NCBI GenBank assembly: GCA_045637805.1
Contig: JAZUAE010000014.1
Span: 73,476 to 137,475 of the forward strand
Source: CAKVLG01 sp045637805
GTDB taxonomy: Bacteria > Bacillota > Clostridia > Christensenellales > UBA1242
Length of the DNA: 64,000 nt
Reading direction: 5' to 3'
The first letter of the stretch is position 1, and each line of letters starts with the position of its first letter. The notes under the pieces were generated by a model that saw only the letters and a list, made by a program, of their open reading frames with translations, did no database searches and had not been told where the DNA came from. Below, one piece after another: positions 58,424-64,000 of the stretch. The translations under genes and the position numbers were made by a program.

Positions 58424-59489
58424 AACTAAAAAGGTTGTTGTTGCTCTCAGTGGTGGTGTAGATTCGTCGGTTGTTGCTTTGCTCCTAAAAAAGGCTGGTT
58501 ATAATGTTGTTGGCTTACATATGGTGGACGGAGATAATGCTCAAAGCAAAAGTGATGTTGAAATAGTTAAGGCTCTTTGCGAAAGGCTGAATATGGATTG
58601 CAAAATAGTTGAATTTAAAAATGAAATGCAACTAGTAAAAGAATATTTTATTTCAGAGTATAAAAATGGTAGAACTCCAAACCCATGTGTTATTTGCAAC
58701 AAAGAAGTAAAGTTTAAGCCATTTGTGGATTTTGCTGAAAAAATAAATGCAGATTTTTACGCTACTGGGCATTATGCTATTGTTGAGCACGTGGGTGATA
58801 AACATCTGCTTAAAAAGGCAACAGACAAAAACAAAGATCAATCGTATTTTTTAAATCAACTTTCAAGCAGTCAGCTTTCAAAAGCGATGTTTCCGCTTGG
58901 TGAATTAAAAAAAGAAGATGTTAGAAAAATAGCGGAAGAAAATGATCTTATCACTGCACATAAAAAAGATAGTTTTGATGTTTGTTTTGTAGGCTCTAAG
59001 AAGTTCAAAGATTTTATGCGTGCGAATTATCCTGAAAAGCCTGGCAAAATTATTGATGTGAAATCTAGAAAAACTGTAGGAACTCATGATGGGATTAGCA
59101 AATATACAATGGGGCAGCGTAGAGGACTTGGAATCGGTGGTAGGTCTGATGGCAATGGTGATAGTTGGTTTGTAGTAGATAAAGATATTTTGAAAAATAT
59201 TTTGTACGTGGCTCAAGGCGATGGGGAGGAATTGCTTTCAAATGCGCTTATAGCAAATGGGGTGAACTGGATTCCAGAAAAGCCTAAAGCTACAAAATTT
59301 GATTGTTTTGCAAAGTTTAGATATCGTCAAGAGGATCAACCAGTAACAGTTGAAGTAATAGACCAGCAAAATATAAAAATAATATTTAAAGAAAAACAAC
59401 GTGCCATTACGCTCGGACAATATGTGGTGCTTTACAATAGCGTTGGATATTGTCTTGGTGGCGGTACAATCAATAAAATTATAAAATAG
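58410..59489 (+). CDS. mnmA: tRNA-specific 2-thiouridylase MnmA
   Basis: Thiolates U34 of tRNAs for Lys, Glu and Gln. 359 residues, GTG start with AAGGAAG upstream. The PP-loop SGGVDSS (14-20) and both catalytic cysteines (Cys93 in NPCVIC and Cys192 in DVCFVG) are present, as are YFLNQLSSSQL and YTMGQRRGLGIGG. The companion desulfurase is not in the window. In the same direction and close to trpS. Confidence 0.95.
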   Translation: MRADKTKKVVVALSGGVDSSVVALLLKKAGYNVVGLHMVDGDNAQSKSDVEIVKALCERLNMDCKIVEFKNEMQLVKEYFISEYKNGRTPNPCVICNKEVKFKPFVDFAEKINADFYATGHYAIVEHVGDKHLLKKATDKNKDQSYFLNQLSSSQLSKAMFPLGELKKEDVRKIAEENDLITAHKKDSFDVCFVGSKKFKDFMRANYPEKPGKIIDVKSRKTVGTHDGISKYTMGQRRGLGIGGRSDGNGDSWFVVDKDILKNILYVAQGDGEELLSNALIANGVNWIPEKPKATKFDCFAKFRYRQEDQPVTVEVIDQQNIKIIFKEKQRAITLGQYVVLYNSVGYCLGGGTINKIIK

Positions 59490-59498
59490 GAGATAGTA

Positions 59499-60488
59499 AT
59501 GAAAAAGGTAAACACTACAGGTATTAAGCCTACAGGAACGCCTCATATAGGCAACTACTTTGGCGCAATAAAACCTGCTATTGAAATTAGCATGAATGAT
59601 GAGTACGACAGTTATTTCTTTATAGCAGATTATCATGCATTAAACTACATTAAAGATAAACAGCAATTAAAAGATAATATAAAAGAACTCGCTTGTACAT
59701 GGCTTGCTTGTGGTATTGATCCTAAGAAAGTTGTGTTTTATAAACAGAGTTTGGTGCCAGAGGTTACTGAACTCAACTGGCTACTTTGCAATGTTACAAG
59801 CAAAGGTTTGATGAATAGAGCACATGCGTATAAAGCCATGGTTGACAGAAGTGTTCAAGCTGGTGATGACCCAGACTCTCTTGTTAATATGGGGCTTTAT
59901 AATTATCCGATTCTTATGGCTGCGGACATTTTGATTCTCAACAGTAAACTTGTTCCAGTTGGCCTTGACCAAAAGCAACACGTTGAAATGGCAAGAGATA
60001 TTGCAAAAGTGTTTAATAAAACCTATGGCAATACTTTCGTTATTCCAACAGAGGTTATTAAAGAAGAAGTTGCAACAATTACTGGAACAGATGGCAGAAA
60101 AATGAGTAAGAGCTATAATAATGTTATTCCTCTTTTCTGCGAAGAGTCAAAATTAAAGAAGATGGTTAGTGGTATTGTAACTGATAGTTCACTTCCAACT
60201 GAACCAAAGAGTACAGATTGTGCACTCTTTAAACTCTTTAAATTGTTTGGAACAGAGGCTGAAACTAAATCCTATGCTGAAAAGTTTGCTAAAGGAATTT
60301 CATGGGCAGATGCAAAAAGAGAACTTTTCGAAGTAATGAATAAAACTCTCGCACCTATGCGTGATAAGTATAATTATTATATGGAGCATTTTGATGAGGT
60401 TGAAAAAATACTTGAAGAGGGCAGCAAAAAAGCACGTAAGATTGCGCAGGAAACATTAAAACGCGCAAGATTAGCAATGGGTTTATAA
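59499..60488 (+). CDS. trpS: Tryptophanyl-tRNA synthetase
   Basis: Charges tRNA-Trp. 329 residues with the class I motifs PHIGNYFGA (15-23) and KMSKS (201-205, in TGTDGRKMSKSYNN), plus the tryptophan pocket NYPILMAADILIL. AGGAGATAGTA precedes the ATG. Ten bases after mnmA, probably same transcript. No T-box or Trp leader is visible. Confidence 0.96.
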   Translation: MKKVNTTGIKPTGTPHIGNYFGAIKPAIEISMNDEYDSYFFIADYHALNYIKDKQQLKDNIKELACTWLACGIDPKKVVFYKQSLVPEVTELNWLLCNVTSKGLMNRAHAYKAMVDRSVQAGDDPDSLVNMGLYNYPILMAADILILNSKLVPVGLDQKQHVEMARDIAKVFNKTYGNTFVIPTEVIKEEVATITGTDGRKMSKSYNNVIPLFCEESKLKKMVSGIVTDSSLPTEPKSTDCALFKLFKLFGTEAETKSYAEKFAKGISWADAKRELFEVMNKTLAPMRDKYNYYMEHFDEVEKILEEGSKKARKIAQETLKRARLAMGL

Positions 60489-60515
60489 AAACAGGGGCAA
60501 CCCTGTTTTTGTTTT
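60487..60515 (+). terminator. Terminator after trpS
   Basis: AAAAACAGGG (60487-60496), loop GCAA, CCCTGTTTTT (60501-60510), then more T. Confidence 0.9.
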
Positions 60516-60523
60516 TTGTGCTA

Positions 60524-60551
60524 TTGACAAGATGTTAATTCATGATATAAT
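60524..60551 (+). promoter_or_regulatory. Promoter of the two coiled-coil genes
   Basis: TTGACA (60524-60529), 16-bp spacer, TATAAT (60546-60551) preceded by TGA: both boxes perfect. Confidence 0.8.
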
Positions 60552-60571
60552 TTTTCCTATTAGGAGTTGTT

Positions 60572-61159
60572 ATGAATATTCAAGACTATGTTGTTAGTGA
60601 AAATTATATTGAAGAGGCTGAAGCTTCTCTTAAAAGATATGAAAAAGCAAGTGCAAATCTTACATCTATCGAAAAGTCGATTAGAGCAGGTGGGGAAATC
60701 GGTATAAATTATTATAAGGCATATCTTGAATATATTGTTGCAGATAATGAACATATGGTCTCTTTTTTAAATTTTATTAAGTGTGCTTATGATACTTGTC
60801 AATATGAGAAAAAATTGTCTTTATTGAACCATGCAAAGGTGGAGAAATTAAGCAACGCACAAAGTTTGTTAGATGCAGCATTTAACAAATATTATTCATA
60901 CTATGAAGATTTGAAGATCTTGGATAATGAATTAGAAAGGGAAATAGATAAATACAAAAATATAGATTTTAGTGTGCATCATCTGGAATTGATGAGATTA
61001 CATGGTTTTCTTGCAAAAATTGATCAAAAACACATGATAAAAGCAAACGAGATTGAATCATATAGAAACAAAGAATTATTACCGCTTATAGAACATTGCG
61101 AAGAGTTGTGTGAAACAGTGATGAAAATGGACAATGATGAACCGGTTGTTCTTAGTTAG
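60572..61159 (+). CDS. Helical hypothetical protein 1 of a tandem pair
   Basis: 195 residues, mostly charged helices, no signal peptide or known motif. It begins IQDYVVSENYIEEAEASLKR and ends EPVVLS. The next gene begins LRDYIINENWHQEMTKSIEQ and ends EIYLS, so the two look like distant paralogs. TAGGAG precedes the ATG; a strong promoter lies upstream. The next gene starts nine bases later. No function can be assigned. Confidence 0.75.
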   Translation: MNIQDYVVSENYIEEAEASLKRYEKASANLTSIEKSIRAGGEIGINYYKAYLEYIVADNEHMVSFLNFIKCAYDTCQYEKKLSLLNHAKVEKLSNAQSLLDAAFNKYYSYYEDLKILDNELEREIDKYKNIDFSVHHLELMRLHGFLAKIDQKHMIKANEIESYRNKELLPLIEHCEELCETVMKMDNDEPVVLS

Positions 61160-61167
61160 GAGTTACA

Positions 61168-61797
61168 ATGGACAAAAGATTAAGTTTAAGAGATTATATT
61201 ATAAATGAAAACTGGCATCAAGAAATGACAAAATCTATTGAGCAAGCTGCTATAGCTATTGATGATATAACTAATAGTATTGCACATTTAGATCCGGATA
61301 GTGCTGAATATGCAATTACTAGAATACATTATCTTATTATAAGCTTACATGCAGATCTTAAAACCTTTTCTTGTTTTCCTGATTATTTTAAAGATGCGTA
61401 TGATGCCCTTGATTCAGTTGCTTATTATTGTCCGCTTACTTACGAGGAAATAAAAGTAAATGACGATAATAAACTCAAGCTTGAAAACTATTACAATGAA
61501 ATGGTGGAAAATATAGATATTTTTGATGCGGAAACAGCGTGTTTTGAAGAACAGTTTGATGAATTTATGCAGGTTTTTAATTCTTCTGATGATGAAATAC
61601 CTGACGATATGGTAAACAATCTTTTTATTAAGAATGAAGAAATATATTTATTGAAAGATAAAATATATAAACTGTGCAATGATATAATGGAAGATGCTGA
61701 AGAAATTAAGATTGAAATTCAAAAGAAACTACAAGCAAGCTCTCTTGATGGAAGCAAAGAAAATGATGGCAATCAAGATGAGATTTATCTATCTTAA
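61168..61797 (+). CDS. Helical hypothetical protein 2 of a tandem pair
   Basis: 209 residues, acidic and helical (NVD/E-rich, FDAETACFEEQFDEFMQVFN). Shares the N-terminal DY(V/I)(V/I)xEN pattern and the C-terminal LS ending with its upstream neighbour, and is in the same operon. TAGGAGTTACA precedes the ATG. A terminator follows. Unknown function; the pair might form a heterodimer (inference). Confidence 0.75.
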   Translation: MDKRLSLRDYIINENWHQEMTKSIEQAAIAIDDITNSIAHLDPDSAEYAITRIHYLIISLHADLKTFSCFPDYFKDAYDALDSVAYYCPLTYEEIKVNDDNKLKLENYYNEMVENIDIFDAETACFEEQFDEFMQVFNSSDDEIPDDMVNNLFIKNEEIYLLKDKIYKLCNDIMEDAEEIKIEIQKKLQASSLDGSKENDGNQDEIYLS

Positions 61798-61799
61798 AT

Positions 61800-61826
61800 A
61801 AAGTCCAGCAAAAGCTGGATTTTTAT
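61800..61826 (+). terminator. Terminator after the coiled-coil pair
   Basis: TCCAGC (61804-61809), loop AAAA, GCTGGA (61814-61819), extended by A/T pairs and a T run. Confidence 0.8.
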
Positions 61827-61861
61827 TTTGGTGGATTAATATAGAATATTTTATTTTTCTC

Positions 61862-61890
61862 TTGATTTCAAAAGGTATTTAATTTATAAT
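61862..61890 (+). promoter_or_regulatory. Promoter of proS
   Basis: TTGATT (61862-61867), 17-bp spacer, TATAAT (61885-61890); start codon at 61922 after GGAGAAG. Confidence 0.75.
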
Positions 61891-61921
61891 AGTCAATATA
61901 ATAAACAAACGGAGAAGAATT

Positions 61922-63613
61922 ATGAGATACAGTAAATTTTTAATGCCAACACTTAAAGAATGGCCAGCTGATGCTGAAACTATTGCAATGAAGTATATGC
62001 TTAAAAGCGGAATGATTAAAAAAGTTTCTGCTGGATTGTTTTTCTATATGCCGTATTTTAATATGATTCTTAGAAAGGTTAATTACACTATCCGTCGTGG
62101 AATGGAGAAAGTAGATTGCAATGAGATGAAATTTCCTATTCTTGTATCCAAAGAGGTTTTGGAAAAGTCTAATCGTTGGACAGCTTTTGGTAAAGAAATG
62201 TTTAATTTAGCCGATAGAAATGGGGTAGAGTTTGCAATAAGCCCTACAAATGAGGAATATGCAACAATGGTAGCGGATAGCTATGTGAAGAGTTACAATG
62301 ATTTACCATTTAGCATCTATCAAATTCAACAAAAACATAGAGATGAAATTCGTCCTCGCAATGGTGTAAATCGTGCGCGTGAATTTACAATGAAAGATGC
62401 ATACAGCTTCCATGCAAACAAAGAAGACTTAGACGCTTACTATAAAAAAATGCATGATGTGTATATTGAAATATATGAAAAGCTTGGTCTTAAGGTTGTG
62501 CCTGTTGTTGCAGATGGTGGCGTTATGGGTGGATCTTATTGTCATGAGTTTATGGCTGTATCTAATGAGGGTGAAGCAGATATTGCATTTTGTGACGAAT
62601 GTGGCTATGGAGCAAACTTAGAGACTGTTCCTTGCAAAGATATATATAATATAGATACTAAATATAAGGGAATCTATAAAAAAGTATATACTCCAAAAAC
62701 TAGCACAATCGCTGACCTCATGGAATTTTTGGGAATGGACGCTAAGCGTTTTGTTAAGAGCATGGTTTATAAGGCAGGCGACCAAATAGTTATGGCGATG
62801 GTTAGAGGCGATAGGGAAGTAAATGAAACTAAGCTTGCTAAAATTCTTGGTGCAAGTGTAGAATTTGCTAGCGAGAAAGATATAAAGAAAATAGGTAGCG
62901 TACTTGGTTTTGTTGGACCTATCGGTGAATTAAAAGATGTACGTATAATCGGCGACTATGAAATTAAAGGTATGGAAAAGTTTGTAGTAGGAGCAAACGA
63001 GGTCGATGCTCACTTGATTGATGTAGGCGCTGCTGACTTTAAATGTGAATGGGCAGATCTTAGATTTGCAGATAGTAATGATTCTTGTCCTATATGCGGT
63101 GGAGATATGCATGTATGTCAAGGAAATGAACTTGGTCATATATTTGCTTTAGGTGATAGATATACAAAAGCGTTTGATGCAACTTATGTTGACAGTGATG
63201 GTAAATCTCAAGTTATGGAAATGGGCTGCTATGGTATAGGCTTAGAACGAATTGTATCTAGTATTATTGATCAACATCATGACGAAAAAGGTATTATCCT
63301 TCCTATGAGCGTTGCTCCTTTCAAAGTTGACATTGTTATAGTTGATATGAAAAAACAAGAGCAAGTTGACTTTGCTGAAAAATTATATAATGAATTAGAA
63401 GATGCTGGTATTCCAGTTCTTCTTGATGATAGAGACGAGAGAGCTGGTGTTAAGTTTAATGACAGTGAACTTATAGGCGTTCCATTACGCGTTGTAGTAG
63501 GTAGAGGAATAGTTGATGGAAAAGTTGAGCTTACAATTCGTGCTACTGGAGAGAAAAAAGAAATTGATATAAAAGAAATTAAAAATATACTTGCAAATTT
63601 GACAAAGATATAA
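61922..63613 (+). CDS. proS: Prolyl-tRNA synthetase
   Basis: Charges tRNA-Pro. 563 residues, the bacterial type with an editing insertion (about 225-380) between class II motifs 2 and 3. Visible: motif 2 region QIQQKHRDEIRPRNGVNRAREFTMKDAYSF, CPICGG pair, GCYGIGLERIV (motif 3), and the C-terminal anticodon domain (PLRVVVGRGIVDGKVEL). Ends with a hairpin terminator before the rRNA promoter. Confidence 0.95.
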   Translation: MRYSKFLMPTLKEWPADAETIAMKYMLKSGMIKKVSAGLFFYMPYFNMILRKVNYTIRRGMEKVDCNEMKFPILVSKEVLEKSNRWTAFGKEMFNLADRNGVEFAISPTNEEYATMVADSYVKSYNDLPFSIYQIQQKHRDEIRPRNGVNRAREFTMKDAYSFHANKEDLDAYYKKMHDVYIEIYEKLGLKVVPVVADGGVMGGSYCHEFMAVSNEGEADIAFCDECGYGANLETVPCKDIYNIDTKYKGIYKKVYTPKTSTIADLMEFLGMDAKRFVKSMVYKAGDQIVMAMVRGDREVNETKLAKILGASVEFASEKDIKKIGSVLGFVGPIGELKDVRIIGDYEIKGMEKFVVGANEVDAHLIDVGAADFKCEWADLRFADSNDSCPICGGDMHVCQGNELGHIFALGDRYTKAFDATYVDSDGKSQVMEMGCYGIGLERIVSSIIDQHHDEKGIILPMSVAPFKVDIVIVDMKKQEQVDFAEKLYNELEDAGIPVLLDDRDERAGVKFNDSELIGVPLRVVVGRGIVDGKVELTIRATGEKKEIDIKEIKNILANLTKI

Positions 63614-63619
63614 TATAAT

Positions 63620-63650
63620 AAACCGCGACATCAAAAATCGCGGTTTTTAT
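63620..63650 (+). terminator. Terminator after proS
   Basis: AAACCGCGA (63620-63628) / TCGCGGTTT (63638-63646), loop CATCAAAAA, then TTATTCTTTTTT. Confidence 0.9.
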
Positions 63651-63931
63651 TCTTTTTTGAAGAAATTTAAGAAAAAATAAATTTTTTAATTTTTTTTAAA
63701 AAAAGTGTTGACTTTAGGTTTCTGGTGTAGTATTATATCAACGTTGCACCCAAATTTTTGGAACTGCAACATCGAACTTTGACAAGTGAATAATTGAAAT
63801 GTACAAGGTTTAGAACGCAACTTATTTTGCGAAATAAACGTTCTTGTTAATTTCTGTGTAGAAATACACATTGAGTATAAAATGAAACTAAACTTTAATA
63901 CGTCAGTATTTAGTTGGTTCTAAGTTAGATT
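63651..63931 (+). other. rRNA operon leader region
   Basis: About 280 bases without protein gene: an A/T block (63665-63705), the rRNA promoter, and the 16S precursor leader. The leader has hairpins, for example TGTGTA-GAAA-TACACA (63855-63870) and AGAACG...CGTTCT around 63813-63844, which may take part in RNA processing or antitermination. I found no open frame with a ribosome site. Confidence 0.7.
63708..63736 (+). promoter_or_regulatory. rRNA operon promoter
   Basis: TTGACT (63708-63713), 17-bp spacer, TATTAT (63731-63736). Upstream A/T tracts would act as an UP element. About 200 bases before the mature 16S start. Confidence 0.8.
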
Positions 63932-64000
63932 AAACTTAAGAGTTTGATTCTGGCTCAGGACGAACGCTGGCGGCGTGCTTAACACATGCAAGTCGAGCGG
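63932..64000 (+). rRNA. 16S ribosomal RNA, 5' end (partial)
   Basis: The canonical opening AGAGTTTGATTCTGGCTCAG lies at 63939-63958, followed by the conserved GACGAACGCTGGCGGCGTGC and ACACATGCAAGTCGAGC. Position 1 is estimated about seven bases before the AGAGTTTGAT block. The gene continues past the window. The ACGCTGGCGGCGTGC form is common among Firmicutes. Confidence 0.97.

Noticed and set aside
1..64000. CRISPR array or restriction/defence gene cluster
   Set aside because: No regularly spaced repeats and no cas, restriction, methylase-specificity or retron-like genes were seen; the only short direct repeats are coding or tRNA-derived.

Overview
The window is a stretch of chromosome from a low-GC, monoderm, spore-forming Firmicute, most likely an uncultured Clostridia-class organism. 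The basis is the AT-rich sequence, strong AGGAGG-type ribosome sites, sporulation genes (spo0A, spoIIR, spmA/spmB, a SipL-like SPOCS/LysM protein, ricT), lipobox lipoproteins and no outer-membrane genes. The standard code (TGA as stop) fits throughout. The species cannot be named from sequence alone; the 16S rRNA gene begins only at the last 70 bases.

Layout. 1-1.7 kb: end of dnaE, then pfkA. 1.7-5.9 kb (minus strand): a radical-SAM/SPASM enzyme with a tiny 8-Cys peptide gene just downstream, and a three-gene NitT/TauT-type ABC importer. 6-19.9 kb: valS, spo0A, an acidic zinc-ribbon protein, a Veg-like protein, sipL-like, spoIIR, a Rho-N-domain protein, greA, then holB-ricT-ferredoxin-methyltransferase, spmA/spmB on the minus strand, tatD and rsmA. 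19.9-31.1 kb: a lipoprotein, a DUF4364 regulator, two small hypothetical genes, tRNA-Glu(CTC) with repeated copies of its 3' end around a small regulator/membrane-protein cassette, a PHP phosphoesterase, a short comEC, holA, a decayed M28-like membrane protein, rpsT and murI. 31.2-55.2 kb: a surface protein and a large type IV secretion-like locus. 55.3-64 kb: fba, gap, a TM2 protein, mnmA, trpS, two small paralogous hypotheticals, proS and the start of an rRNA operon.

The most unusual part is 32.9-55.2 kb. It holds a VirD4-like coupling ATPase (divergent), two VirB2-like pilin-type proteins, a VirB3-VirB4 fusion ATPase and three very large VirB6-like membrane proteins (1862, 2292 and 1228 aa). 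The three share the same membrane frame at both ends and the same GxQ...YxANxYRxY motif near residue 190, but carry different outer regions (roughly 350 to 1750 aa) and different charged cytoplasmic tails. No relaxase, integrase, replication gene, VirB8-like gene or cell-wall hydrolase is present, and the locus sits between housekeeping genes. It looks like a resident secretion or surface machine rather than a conjugative element.

Other points of interest are a likely RiPP (peptide plus radical-SAM maturase), tRNA-end repeats marking an integration-like cassette with twin operators, several genes whose promoter -10 lies 5-8 bases before the start codon (probable leaderless mRNAs), and repeated use of extended -10 (TGnTATAAT) promoters.
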